This document shows, in pieces, positions 52,770-61,313 of a DNA stretch of 64,000 bases (its first letter is position 1; each line of letters starts with the position of its first letter). The notes under the pieces are model-generated. The model did no database searches. It saw nothing but the letters and a program-made list of their open reading frames with translations, and was not told the origin of the DNA. This DNA is from Meiothermus sp. CFH 77666 (GTDB lineage: Bacteria > Deinococcota > Deinococci > Deinococcales > Thermaceae), in assembly GCF_017497985.1 (NCBI RefSeq), contig NZ_JAGDFV010000001.1, positions 248,001 to 312,000 on the forward strand, read 5' to 3'. Made by a program: the position numbers and the translations under genes.

Positions 52770-54707
52770 CTACGGCCCCACCATCATGGTGCCCAGGTCA
52801 AGGGTGTTTCTGCCGCCCACCTGTAGCTGGCGCTCGAGCTTCGGTTCCCCACGGTCACAGAATCTGTTGCCCGAGTCGTCGCGGCAGGCAGTTATTTTAT
52901 AAGTTCCAGGGAACAGGTAGGTCTCAAACTGGCCGTTAGGCACTGGTATGTGCCGGGAAATTGGCCCACTGAAGCTCACCATAAAATCACCTCTGGGCAG
53001 CGCCCAGGCAAATGCTTCAGGCAGGTTGATCAGCCCATAGCCAAAAGAGTCGTCTCGACCCGGAAGCCCCAGGTCGGTTGCGGAGTCCCGCAGCTTGACC
53101 CATGCCTCCTCGGCACTCGAGGCCTTGCTTGCAGATAACAACATGGCTAGCGCTGCTGCTACCTGGGGAGTAGCCTGGGAAGTGCCCATGTAAAAGGTGT
53201 AGTTGGGCAGGTTGGTGGTGTAGTTCCAGGTGGTCGAGAGAATCCCGCCGCCAGTCTGCGAGGTGTTGCCCCCAGGGGCGGCAACGTCCACATCGCTGTT
53301 TTGCTGGCTGTAAAAGGCTACCTGGTTGTTCTGGTCGGTAGCCGCTACCGAAATGGCCCCTGGGCAGGCTGCCGGGTAAACCAAGGCGCCGGGGCTACGG
53401 CTTTGAAAGTTGCCTGCTGCGGCTACCACCAAAACCCCCCGCGCCACCGCATCCGAAACCGCCTCACACATTACGTTGGAATAGGCCAGAGAACCCAGCG
53501 AGAGATTGATGACCTGGGCAGGATGGGGGTTTTGCAGGGTCTGGTTGCCCTTCTGCACCGGGATGCCGGCGGCGTAGCGAACGGCCAGCGCCACATCCTC
53601 AAAGGTACCGTTGCCGAGTGAGTCCAGCACCCGCAAGGGCAGTACCTTGAGGGGAGCGTTGTAGGCCATACCGGCAATGCCCGAGTCCGTGCAGGTAGGG
53701 CAGGCGGGTGTAAAGGGGCCGGCCCCCGCCACAATGATGCCGGTCACGTGGGTTCCGTGGCTGCCACCGGTGCGGGCGTTCAGATCGCAGGGATCGGAAG
53801 GGTTGGTGTCGCCGGGGTTGCCGGGCACCGGATCGGCGCAGGGGTCGTAGGGCTGGTTGGGGTCTGTGGGAGGGGCGGCATCGCCCACAAAGTCGTAGGC
53901 CCCCTCGCCCGGTAGCCAGAGCCGCCCGGCCAGGTCGGGGTGGTCGTAGCGCACCCCGGTGTCCACCACCGCAACAGTAACAGGGTTGGTGTAGCTTTGC
54001 AGATAGGTGAAGCGGGCGCCAGTGCTTCGCAGGTACCACTGCTGGGGGTAGAACTGATCGGTGGGTTCGCCCTGAGCGCTGACGGTGCCGTTGATCTCGG
54101 CCCACTCTACGCTGGGGTCGAGGCGCAGGCGCTGGAGCAACGCCTGGGGGTTGGTGGATTGTAGCTTGGTCAGGCGGCTAATCTGGTCGTGCGACAGCAC
54201 CCGGCTGCCCTGGGGCAGGGCCACACTCCGCAGGTCGCGGCGGTACTTGACCAGGATTTCGACGGGCCTTGCACTGGCTTTGCCGGGTGTGACGGAACGC
54301 AACCCCTGTGAGCCCATCGGGACGAGGCTCGCAGTGGTTGCCAGACTTGCGTCCGCCACCGCGCCCACTACCCGCACCAGCGGCAAGCGCACCGTCACGG
54401 TGGTCTCTACGTCCCCGGAAATACTGAGGAGGCCGCTGTATTCCGCCTGGCTCTGGATTTCACCGCTGAAGTTAGCCTCGAGCTTCACCACCCTGGGCCC
54501 CACCCCACGCTGGGGGCTGGCGGTGAGCCAACTGCTGTAGGAGTCAATCCGCCAGGCCACATTGGAGCCGACCCGAAGGGTGAGGGTGCCCTCGAGGCCC
54601 TCCATCACCACTTCACCGGGAATGGTGTTGGGCGGAGCAGGCATCCAGGCATTCTGCGAGGCGCATCCTGCTAATAGAACCAGTGCCAGCAAAGCGTAAA
54701 AGCGCAT
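52770..54707 (-). CDS. Subtilisin-family (S8) protease lipoprotein with BACON-like domain
   Basis: From ATG 54707 this is a 645-residue lipoprotein (MRFYALLALVLLAGC, Cys15). Residues about 35-115 (LRVGSNVAWRIDSYSSWLTASPQRG) match a BACON carbohydrate-binding-type domain. The S8 catalytic domain shows Asp in VAVVDTGVRYDHPDLAG, His in GSHGTHVTGIIV and Ser in YMGTSQATPQVAAALAM. An extended loop with Cys-containing PACPTCTDSG lies between. A C-terminal beta domain follows. It is a surface or periplasmic protease, convergent with ftsK. Confidence 0.92.
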   Translation of the reverse strand: MRFYALLALVLLAGCASQNAWMPAPPNTIPGEVVMEGLEGTLTLRVGSNVAWRIDSYSSWLTASPQRGVGPRVVKLEANFSGEIQSQAEYSGLLSISGDVETTVTVRLPLVRVVGAVADASLATTASLVPMGSQGLRSVTPGKASARPVEILVKYRRDLRSVALPQGSRVLSHDQISRLTKLQSTNPQALLQRLRLDPSVEWAEINGTVSAQGEPTDQFYPQQWYLRSTGARFTYLQSYTNPVTVAVVDTGVRYDHPDLAGRLWLPGEGAYDFVGDAAPPTDPNQPYDPCADPVPGNPGDTNPSDPCDLNARTGGSHGTHVTGIIVAGAGPFTPACPTCTDSGIAGMAYNAPLKVLPLRVLDSLGNGTFEDVALAVRYAAGIPVQKGNQTLQNPHPAQVINLSLGSLAYSNVMCEAVSDAVARGVLVVAAAGNFQSRSPGALVYPAACPGAISVAATDQNNQVAFYSQQNSDVDVAAPGGNTSQTGGGILSTTWNYTTNLPNYTFYMGTSQATPQVAAALAMLLSASKASSAEEAWVKLRDSATDLGLPGRDDSFGYGLINLPEAFAWALPRGDFMVSFSGPISRHIPVPNGQFETYLFPGTYKITACRDDSGNRFCDRGEPKLERQLQVGGRNTLDLGTMMVGP

Positions 54708-54805
54708 CTCTTCCACACTAACCGCCCCTTAGTCAAAGTCAAGCCGATTCTGACCATTTCCAGGAAAGGCTAAAGAGGAGGGTTTGGATGCGGATAGAGG
54801 ATGCC

Positions 54806-54840
54806 TACAGTCGATAGCCCATAGCCCATAGCCGATAGCT
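54806..54840. repeat. Degenerate ATAGCC-type intergenic repeat
   Basis: Tandem variants of GATAGCC/CATAGCC. Similar short arrays occur at 9895-9935, 21095-21120, 23548-23622, 49850-49915 and 59398-59440, always between genes. Confidence 0.6.
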
Positions 54841-54861
54841 AGGGTGAACTTTGATTCATGC

Positions 54862-55035
54862 GCTGGACTCGTTTGCGCTCGAGGCCGCAGGCGCGAGCTA
54901 TCCGGCAAATTCCCAGCCATTTGTCATACCCTGGACTGGCCTCGTCTTCGCTCGAGGCCGCAGGCGCGAGCGGGGCGTAAAATCTTCGGCGATTTGTCAG
55001 CCCATGCGTTGGCCTCGTCTTCGCTCGAGGTAACG
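54862..55035 (-). repeat. Degenerate tandem repeat at the 3' end of the VWA gene
   Basis: Three units of about 70 bp share GGCCTCGTCTTCGCTCGAGG-type sequence and, in two, GCCGCAGGCGCGAGC. The first unit (minus-strand sense) is the end of the 54997-57165 coding region; the two others lie downstream and would encode variants of the C-terminal LERRRGQ tail. Confidence 0.7.
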
Positions 55036-57165
55036 CTCCACCAAAAACAACGCCAGCGCCAGCGCAATCAGGGGCCACTCCAGCTTCAGGGCTTTCCGGG
55101 CGGTAAGGCTTTGTAGCTCGGAAGTACTGCCCAGAAGGCGGCCCCCGCTGATTTCCGACAACCTGCGCAGGTTTTCCTGGCCATCTTCAATGCGCCACTC
55201 GGGCAGGGTGGGCAGTTGCAGCCGTAGCCGGGGTTGCTCGTTCTCGAAAATCACTGCCTGACCTACCGTTTCTTTGGGCAGGCGGGCCTCGTAGCGCAGG
55301 GGCCCGGTGGGGGCCAGGCTTTGCTCGAGGCCGCCAGCCCGTACACTGGGACGTTCGAACTGACCCTCCAGCAACACCCGCAGTGCGTCGGGCTCGCGTA
55401 TGGCCTGCACCCTGGGCCGGGCGGGGGTCTGCGAAAGCCAGCGCATGAGCTCGGCCATCAGCGCAGGTGTTCCCGGCCAGCCCTGCCAGGAGCGCGAGAG
55501 GTCGGTGGCCAGGGCGGCTACGCGGCCTCGCCCGCTCTCCCCCACCGCCAGCACGGTGTTCTCGCCGGAAGATAGCAGGGTTTGCGCCCAGGGTTTGGCT
55601 TTGGCCGGCAGAATGACCCTGAGGGCGGGGGGGTTGGTGGCACGGGTGATGGGGTGGGGCCGCACCGAGACCGGAAAACTGCCCTCGAGGGCGTCTCGCT
55701 GGAAGGCCCGCTGGGCCTCCTCGAGGAAAAACCGGGGCAGATCCTGGGGGCTGGGCACATCCCAAAAGGTGCCTCCACCCGCCTGGGCCAGCTCACGCAA
55801 GAACTGACGGTCGGCATCGGCTCCCAGCGCTACCGTGCTGGTCTTGATCCGGGGGCTGGCATCGCGGGCCGCATCGAACAGGTCGGGGGTGACATCGGAA
55901 GCCAGCCCGTCGGTCAGGGCAATCACCTGTTTGGAGTCGGCAGGCAGGCTTTCCAGGGCGTCCAGGGCTTCCAGGTAGGCCCGCTTTATCATGGTGCCGC
56001 CGCCGGCAGAGGTAGACAGGAGCAGGCTTTCGGCCTCCTTTCGGCCCTGTTCGGTCATGGGGCGGGGCCGGAACAGCCAGCGCGGGCGATCCGAGAACAC
56101 CACCACCCCGATGTAATCCTGGGGCCGGGCCGAGCGGATGAGCTCGAGCGAACCCACCACCGCCAGGCCCAGCTTGTCGGCCTCGAGCATACTGCCCGAA
56201 ACATCCAGCACCAGCACAATCCCCACCCCGCCGGGTTCCTCTACCGGCTCCACCGGCAGGCTGCCCTCCAGGCTGGAGCGCTCCCAGCCTCCAAAAAACA
56301 ACCCTCTGGGGGTGGCCGTCCAGAGCAGGCTACCCCCCTGGTTCAAAAAGCTTTGCAGGGCATCGAGTTCGGCCGCCGACAGGTCTCGAGCCCCGACCCC
56401 CAGGGCCACCACCTCGGCCCGGATGGGCAGGGTGATTTCCTTCCGCTCCTCTACGGTAAACCCCTGGGCCTGCAGGTAGCGGGCCAGGGCAGCGTCACCC
56501 AACACCCAGACCCGGGTGGTATCGGCGGGGCTTAGCTCGAGGCGGGTTTGCTCGGTGCCTAGCGCACTCTCGACCCGCGCCGATACGACCGCAGGCCCAT
56601 CCAGGCGAAAGCGGTACCCCACGCTGCTGCGCCCGGCCTCGAGCTGCAACTCGCGTTCCTGCCGCCCCGCAGGGCCCTCCACAATCAGCCGTGCCTTGAC
56701 GCTGGCCGTGGACTCGAGCACCGCCCGTACCTCGATGGTCTCGCCCTTACTGGGGAGCGCCGGCGCCACCAGCGATAGCGAGAGGTTGGGACTGGGGGGC
56801 TGGTAAAGGCTGAAGATGGGAACCCCAATGGGCTCGGCCTGATCCTGAAACAGTCCATCCGATACCAGCACGATCCGGTCGGGGCGCAGCTCCTGGGCCT
56901 TGCGAAGGGCTTCCCGTAGCTGGGTGCCCTCGCCCAGGTCGAGGCGGCGGGCCGTGGGGGTGGGCACCAGTGTGGCCCCGCTGGCAAAGGCCACATACTG
57001 CGCCCCAGTCAGGTTCAGCTCGGGCGCAACCTTCCAGACGGCCTCCCGCGCCGAGGGGCTCTGGTCAAGCAAGACCACGGTTCGGACGGGCTGCACGGGA
57101 ATACTGGGCCCCCAGAAGGCCAGCAGCAGAAGGGCTATAACGGCAGCGCGTAATCCGAACGACAC
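54997..57165 (-). CDS. Membrane VWA-domain protein (BatA/YfbK-like, with amidotransferase-like region)
   Basis: The 722-residue protein has a hydrophobic N-terminus (AAVIALLLLAFWGPSIPV), an early beta/alpha region (VVLLDQSPSAREA), a glutamine-amidotransferase-like segment (VVALGVGARDLSAAELDALQSFLNQGGSLLW), then a VWA domain with VLVLDVSGSMLEADK (MIDAS) and GGGTMIKRAYLEAL. A C-terminal membrane segment (WPLIALALALFLVERYL) is followed by a basic tail. Proteins of this layout are widespread and of unknown role. The C-terminal codons lie in a degenerate tandem repeat. Confidence 0.82.
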   Translation of the reverse strand: MSFGLRAAVIALLLLAFWGPSIPVQPVRTVVLLDQSPSAREAVWKVAPELNLTGAQYVAFASGATLVPTPTARRLDLGEGTQLREALRKAQELRPDRIVLVSDGLFQDQAEPIGVPIFSLYQPPSPNLSLSLVAPALPSKGETIEVRAVLESTASVKARLIVEGPAGRQERELQLEAGRSSVGYRFRLDGPAVVSARVESALGTEQTRLELSPADTTRVWVLGDAALARYLQAQGFTVEERKEITLPIRAEVVALGVGARDLSAAELDALQSFLNQGGSLLWTATPRGLFFGGWERSSLEGSLPVEPVEEPGGVGIVLVLDVSGSMLEADKLGLAVVGSLELIRSARPQDYIGVVVFSDRPRWLFRPRPMTEQGRKEAESLLLSTSAGGGTMIKRAYLEALDALESLPADSKQVIALTDGLASDVTPDLFDAARDASPRIKTSTVALGADADRQFLRELAQAGGGTFWDVPSPQDLPRFFLEEAQRAFQRDALEGSFPVSVRPHPITRATNPPALRVILPAKAKPWAQTLLSSGENTVLAVGESGRGRVAALATDLSRSWQGWPGTPALMAELMRWLSQTPARPRVQAIREPDALRVLLEGQFERPSVRAGGLEQSLAPTGPLRYEARLPKETVGQAVIFENEQPRLRLQLPTLPEWRIEDGQENLRRLSEISGGRLLGSTSELQSLTARKALKLEWPLIALALALFLVERYLERRRGQRMG

Positions 57166-57307
57166 ACGCTTATTATCAAAGGTTCCGCTTCAACCAAATG
57201 CGAGTAGCGCCGCAGATGCGTTATTCGGCGGCTGAACTTTACCATGCGGAACAACTTGTTACTCGGTTCGTCGCAACCGAGATACACCTGGCTTCAACCC
57301 CGAGGCA

Positions 57308-57338
57308 ACAAAAACCCGCCCTGCTAGTTGCAGGGCGG
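57308..57338 (-). terminator. Intrinsic terminator of ssrA
   Basis: CCCGCCCTGC and GCAGGGCGGG pair around AACTA on the minus strand, then TTTTT. It starts four bases after the tmRNA 3' end. Confidence 0.9.
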
Positions 57339-57341
57339 GGT

Positions 57342-57699
57342 ACTGGTGGAGGCGAGGGGAATTGAACCCCTGTCCAAAGACCCATCCAGCAGACTTCTAC
57401 GTGTGTAGTTGGTGTTTGGTTGTCGTTCGGGCTTGCGCCACCAACAGCGGGCCGGAACCGAGCGCCGTATAAATTTCGCTCTTGGCTACGGGGCCTTGCC
57501 TCGAGCTAGCCGACTTTAGGTCGTTCGTTCAGCACGCCATCGGCTGGGCTTCTGAAGAACGTCGCTGACTTAAGCAGCGAGGGCGTAGCTGTTGCTACGA
57601 ACGTCGCCAGTTATGGCTTTGCCCATTTTTACGAGGCCATGGGCTACCTCGACACGCCGTACTGCCTTCAAGAGCCCCTGTCGAAACCGGAACGCCCCC
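57342..57699 (-). ncRNA. ssrA: Transfer-messenger RNA (tmRNA)
   Basis: The 5' end GGGGGCG pairs with CGCCTCC at the 3' end (one G-U), followed by encoded ACCA. The T arm reads CAGGGGTTCAATTCCCCT and the 5' part has TTCCGGTTTCGACAGGGG. The tag frame ends ...SNSYALAA with TAA at 57572-57570, a typical proteolysis tag. The exact resume codon is unclear. A TACAAT hexamer (57717-57712, minus) lies just upstream. tmRNA rescues stalled ribosomes. Confidence 0.97.
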
Positions 57700-57750
57700 A
57701 GGCAAATAGCTATTGTAGCAGGTTTTTGGCTTCTTGGGTAGGCTAGGGCC

Positions 57751-58158
57751 ATGAGCAAGATAGACCCCACCCGGCTCGAGCGCGACACCCTGGTCAAGAC
57801 CCTGGGCATCCAGATTCTGGAGGCATCCCCCCAAAAGGTGGTGGCCGAGATGGAGGTAACCCCCAGGCTGCACCAACCCTTTGGCTACCTGCACGGTGGG
57901 GCCTCGGTGGCACTGGCCGAGACCGTCGCCAGCATTGGCGCTTACCTGGCTGCACCAGAGGGCTATACCAGCTTCGGGCTGGAAATCAACGCCAACCATC
58001 TGCGCTCCATGCAGTCCGGCAAAGTGACGGCTACCGGAACGCCCCTTCACTCGGGGCGCACCACCGCTGTCTGGAGCATCGAAATCAGAGATGAGCAGGG
58101 ACGTCTGGTCTGCATTTCGCGCTGTACGCTGGCCATTACGCCCCTGCGTAAGGATTGA
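57751..58158 (+). CDS. Hotdog-fold thioesterase (PaaI/MenI-like)
   Basis: The 135-residue protein has the hotdog motif FGYLHGGASVALAETVAS, with the HGG that positions the acyl-CoA thioester and the catalytic acidic residue in the following helix. SFGLEINANHLRS and TTAVWSIEI complete the fold. The closest types are 1,4-dihydroxy-2-naphthoyl-CoA thioesterase and PaaI; substrate not assigned. It is divergent from ssrA. Confidence 0.9.
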   Translation: MSKIDPTRLERDTLVKTLGIQILEASPQKVVAEMEVTPRLHQPFGYLHGGASVALAETVASIGAYLAAPEGYTSFGLEINANHLRSMQSGKVTATGTPLHSGRTTAVWSIEIRDEQGRLVCISRCTLAITPLRKD

Positions 58159-58184
58159 CAAACGGGGACAACCGCCTTTACACT
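58155..58184 (+). promoter_or_regulatory. aroF leader promoter
   Basis: Consensus TTGACA (58155-58160) and TACACT (58179-58184) with 18-base spacing; the -35 overlaps the stop region of the thioesterase gene. Transcription is expected to start at about 58191-58193, that is, at the ATG of the leader peptide. Confidence 0.88.
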
Positions 58185-58192
58185 CCCTGCAT

Positions 58193-58279
58193 ATGCAGAC
58201 CTCGAGGGGTTTCGCAAGCCAAACTGCCCGCTTTTTTGGGTATTTTTATTGGCCTGGCATCCCCGTGAGGCTCGCATAG
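58193..58279 (+). CDS. Leader peptide of the aroF attenuator (28 aa)
   Basis: ATG 58193 to TAG 58277-58279 encodes 28 residues. Codons 14-20 (58232-58252) read Phe-Phe-Gly-Tyr-Phe-Tyr-Trp: six aromatic codons in seven, covering all three end products of the pathway that DAHP synthase opens. It sits between a consensus promoter and an intrinsic terminator ahead of aroF. This is the layout of ribosome-mediated attenuation as in the trp and pheA leaders of enteric bacteria. The mRNA would begin at or next to the AUG, so translation would be leaderless. The peptide itself probably has no other role. Confidence 0.88.
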   Translation: MQTSRGFASQTARFFGYFYWPGIPVRLA

Positions 58280-58299
58280 TGGCTTAACACGCATCCGTG

Positions 58300-58332
58300 C
58301 TTCCGGGGAACGCAAACCCCGGAAGTTTTTTT
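58300..58332 (+). terminator. Attenuator terminator upstream of aroF
   Basis: CTTCCGGGG and CCCCGGAAG form a perfect 9-bp stem around AACGCAAA, followed by seven T. Its left arm (CGGGG, 58304-58308) can instead pair with CCCCG at 58261-58265, which lies just after the aromatic codons, giving a candidate antiterminator. It ends 19 bases before ATG 58352. Confidence 0.93.
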
Positions 58333-58351
58333 GCGTGAAAGGAGCGAGGCG

Positions 58352-59389
58352 ATGCTAATCATTCTGAAACATGGTGCAGGTTCGGCAGAAATTGAGTCGG
58401 TCGTACGGGAAGTGGAGCGGGTCGGCTACCGGGCCCATGTGTCCGAGGGCGAGCACACCACCCTGATTGGGGCCATCGGCAAGGGCCCCACCCCGGAGCT
58501 GATTGAGCACTTTCGGGCGCTTTCTGCTGTGCAGGACGTAATCCCCATCTCCAAGCCCTACAAGCTGGCCTCGCTCGAGGTCTCCCCCAGACCCACCGTG
58601 CTGCGCTGGAACACCGGCGCTACCGGCGGCGGCGAGGTGCTGGTTGCCGCCGGGCCTTGCGGGGTGGAGAGCCTGGAGCAAACCCTTACTGCTGCCCGCT
58701 ACGTCAAAAAGCACGGCGCACAGATGCTCCGGGGCGGCGCCTTCAAACCCCGCACCTCGCCCTATAGCTTCCAGGGGATGGGCCAGGAGGGTCTGGAGAT
58801 TCTGGCCCAGGCCCGCCGCGAGACCGGCCTGCCCATCGTGACCGAGGTGGTCTCACCCGAGCAGGTAGACCTGGTAGCCGCTTACGCCGATGTGCTGCAA
58901 ATCGGGGCCCGCAACGCGCAAAACTTCGCCCTGCTGCAAGCGGCAGGCAGATCGGGCCGGGCCGTTATGCTCAAGCGGGGCATGAGCATGACCCTGGAGG
59001 AGTTCTTGATGTCGGCAGAGTACGTGCTGGCCCAGGGCAACATGAAGGTCATTCTGGTGGAGCGGGGCATCCGCACCTTCGAAAAGTCCACCCGCTTCAC
59101 CCTGGATGTCTCGGCGGTACCGGTACTCAAGAGCCTTACCCACCTGCCGGTCTGGATAGACCCCTCCCATGCCGCCGGCAAGCGCGACTGGGTGACCTCT
59201 TTGGCGCTGGCAGGCCTGGCCGCTGGGGCGGATGGCCTGATTGTGGAGACCCACCCCGAGCCCGAAAAGGCCCAGTCCGACGCGGCCCAGCAGCTCACCG
59301 AAAGCCAGTTTGCCGATATGATGGGCAAGGTCAAGGCCCTCCTGCCGGTGCTGGGCCGCAGGCTGGCGCGGGAACTCGAGCCTGCCTGA
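58352..59389 (+). CDS. aroF: 3-deoxy-7-phosphoheptulonate (DAHP) synthase, type I-beta with N-terminal regulatory domain
   Basis: The 345-residue enzyme has an N-terminal ferredoxin-like/ACT-like domain (1-70) as in Thermotoga DAHP synthase, then the barrel: VLVAAGPCGVES, LRGGAFKPRTSPYSFQG, TEVVSPEQV, MLKRGMSMTLEE, VILVERGIRTFE, PVWIDPSHAAGKRD and IVETHPEPEKAQSD. It condenses phosphoenolpyruvate and erythrose 4-phosphate, the entry to aromatic synthesis. ATG 58352 has GAAAGGAGCGAGG upstream. Control by the attenuator and by the N-terminal domain is expected. tyrA follows after 94 bases. Confidence 0.97.
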   Translation: MLIILKHGAGSAEIESVVREVERVGYRAHVSEGEHTTLIGAIGKGPTPELIEHFRALSAVQDVIPISKPYKLASLEVSPRPTVLRWNTGATGGGEVLVAAGPCGVESLEQTLTAARYVKKHGAQMLRGGAFKPRTSPYSFQGMGQEGLEILAQARRETGLPIVTEVVSPEQVDLVAAYADVLQIGARNAQNFALLQAAGRSGRAVMLKRGMSMTLEEFLMSAEYVLAQGNMKVILVERGIRTFEKSTRFTLDVSAVPVLKSLTHLPVWIDPSHAAGKRDWVTSLALAGLAAGADGLIVETHPEPEKAQSDAAQQLTESQFADMMGKVKALLPVLGRRLARELEPA

Positions 59390-59483
59390 GGCGTTTTGCG
59401 AATAGCAGATAGCGAATAGCCAATAGCGGATAGCTAGCGGCTGCATGACCCACGACTTGCTACCCTCGACCCGTGACCTCTTT

Positions 59484-60566
59484 ATGATGAAGCCCCTCTT
59501 TGGCAAAGTCGGCATCTTTGGGATTGGCCTTCTGGGCGGCAGCGTGGCCCTGGGCCTGCGCGAGCGCTTCCTGGCCGAGGAGATTCACGCCTACGACCCC
59601 GACCCCGGGGCGCTCGAGGATGCCCTGGCCCTGCAAGTAGTGGATCGGGTTCACCCATCCCTGGGGAACTGGATTAGAGAGCTGGATCTGGGGGTGCTGG
59701 CCGCCCCGATGGGGGTGCTGGTAAGCGAGGGCCAGAAGCTCTCGCAGTTCTCCGCACCGCACACCCTCTGGACCGATGTGGGCAGCGTCAAAAGCCCGGT
59801 GGTGGCAGCGCTCACAGGGGTACTGCCCAACTTTGTGGGTTCACACCCCATGGCAGGCAGCGAGAAGGCGGGGGTCGAGGCGGCCCACGCCGGGCTCTTG
59901 CAAAACGCAGTCTGGGTGATCACGCCAACCCCCTCGACTAATCCGGAGGCCCTTGCCACCCTGCACAGGCTGGTAGAAAACCTGGGGGCCTATCCACTGG
60001 AAATCTCCCCCGAGCTCCACGACCGGCTGGTAGCCCGCATCTCCCATCTGCCTTATCTGCTGGCCGTGGGCTTGAACCGACTGGTGGCCCAGGATCCCCA
60101 GCAGGACTTGCTAATGTTTCTGGCCGCCGGGGGCTTCCGCGACCTGACTCGAGTGGCCTCGGGCTCCCCACGCATGAGCCGTGACATGGTGGTGGCTAAC
60201 AAAGCGGCCCTGCGCGAGGCCATCGAGGATCTGCGGGCGGTGATGCTGGAGCTGGAAAACCTGCTCGAGGCCCCCGAGAACCTGCTCGAGGTGGCCCAGG
60301 AAGCCAAACGCACCCGCGACTCACTGCCCATCGTTAAGCGCAGCCTGTTGCCGGTGATGAACGAACTGGTAGTACAGGTTCCCGACAAGCCCGGACAGAT
60401 TGCCACCGTCTCCACGGCCCTGGGAAACGCCGGGGTCAACATCAAAAACTTCGAGGTGCTGGCCATCCGCGACGAAGGAGGCGCCATCCGGATGGGCTTT
60501 GCCACCCCCGACGAGCGTGAGCAGGCCCGGCAAATTCTGGAAAGTATCGGCTACCGAGTGCGTTGA
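59484..60566 (+). CDS. tyrA: Prephenate dehydrogenase with C-terminal ACT domain
   Basis: The 360-residue enzyme (ATG 59484, or 59487) begins with the NAD-binding GIFGIGLLGGSVALGL, then SVKSPVV, the substrate-binding GSHPMAGSEKAG and HDRLVARISHLPYLLAVGL (catalytic His). A C-terminal ACT domain (VQVPDKPGQIATVSTALGNAGVNIKNFEVL) would bind Tyr. It makes 4-hydroxyphenylpyruvate. It overlaps the convergent DUF1648 gene by 16 bases at the stop codons. It is probably cotranscribed with aroF. Confidence 0.95.
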   Translation: MMKPLFGKVGIFGIGLLGGSVALGLRERFLAEEIHAYDPDPGALEDALALQVVDRVHPSLGNWIRELDLGVLAAPMGVLVSEGQKLSQFSAPHTLWTDVGSVKSPVVAALTGVLPNFVGSHPMAGSEKAGVEAAHAGLLQNAVWVITPTPSTNPEALATLHRLVENLGAYPLEISPELHDRLVARISHLPYLLAVGLNRLVAQDPQQDLLMFLAAGGFRDLTRVASGSPRMSRDMVVANKAALREAIEDLRAVMLELENLLEAPENLLEVAQEAKRTRDSLPIVKRSLLPVMNELVVQVPDKPGQIATVSTALGNAGVNIKNFEVLAIRDEGGAIRMGFATPDEREQARQILESIGYRVR

Positions 60567-61060
60567 GCCTCGAGGCCCACCATCCTCCAAATTTTCCAGT
60601 TCAGCCAAACCACGTAAACCAAAAGAATCGCAAGTATTCCCCAAATAAAAGAACCGAGGCTCTGCACGGTGTTGAGTGCAACCCTGTACGTTTCGTACTG
60701 AACGTACCCAAACATTAACAGCATCAAGACGTGAACCCCCGCCAAGCCGTCATCCAAGTATCGCAAAATCCGCTGCTGCTGCTCTGTTTCCAGGCTTAGA
60801 AAAGCATTTTTGTTAGGGAGATTGAGGAATGTGTAGTCCGTCATAGCCATGCGAATCAGGGTAAAAGTGGTGGGTATCCCCAAAGTGGCTACAATCGGCA
60901 AGATCCAGAAACTCTTCTTAGGCACCCACTGGGTCACGCCCCCGGACAGTCCAAAATGCCCGGGGATGCGATCCGGAAGCAAGGGGTAAAGCAACGCACT
61001 CAGGCCCCAAAGCCCTATCAGACCGATAAAAACCAGCCACCATGGGGGAGAGGCTTTCAC
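60551..61060 (-). CDS. DUF1648-domain membrane protein
   Basis: From GTG 61060 the protein has 169 residues and four membrane segments (about 8-28, 47-67, 105-125, 135-155). The first loop, YPLLPDRIPGHFGLSGGVTQWVPKK, is the DUF1648 signature (PD-x-x-P-x-HF/W-x-x-x-G-x-x-x-x-W). Some members are SdpI-like immunity or signal proteins, but the SdpI C-terminal part is not evident. A longer frame to 61207 lacks membrane-protein character. GTG 61060 has no strong ribosome binding site. Confidence 0.75.
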   Translation of the reverse strand: MKASPPWWLVFIGLIGLWGLSALLYPLLPDRIPGHFGLSGGVTQWVPKKSFWILPIVATLGIPTTFTLIRMAMTDYTFLNLPNKNAFLSLETEQQQRILRYLDDGLAGVHVLMLLMFGYVQYETYRVALNTVQSLGSFIWGILAILLVYVVWLNWKIWRMVGLEAQRTR

Positions 61061-61313
61061 ATTTTTATGATGCCAACTTCCTTGTTGGTTTGTACAGACA
61101 GCAACACACCATCCCGATACCCAAAGCCCTGCAGAGGCAGTTGATATCGAATCCGTCTGGATAGAATTTTCTGAGTAGCAATCCTTTAATCCCTCATCCA
61201 ACGACACCCCAGATGCAGTTATCTACGGCAAAATGCACCTGGACTGCTGGCGGGCTCCTGCAAGGGGAGAAGGAAAGCGTTCAGGTTGATTTGTTATGAC
61301 CCTGGGCAATGAG

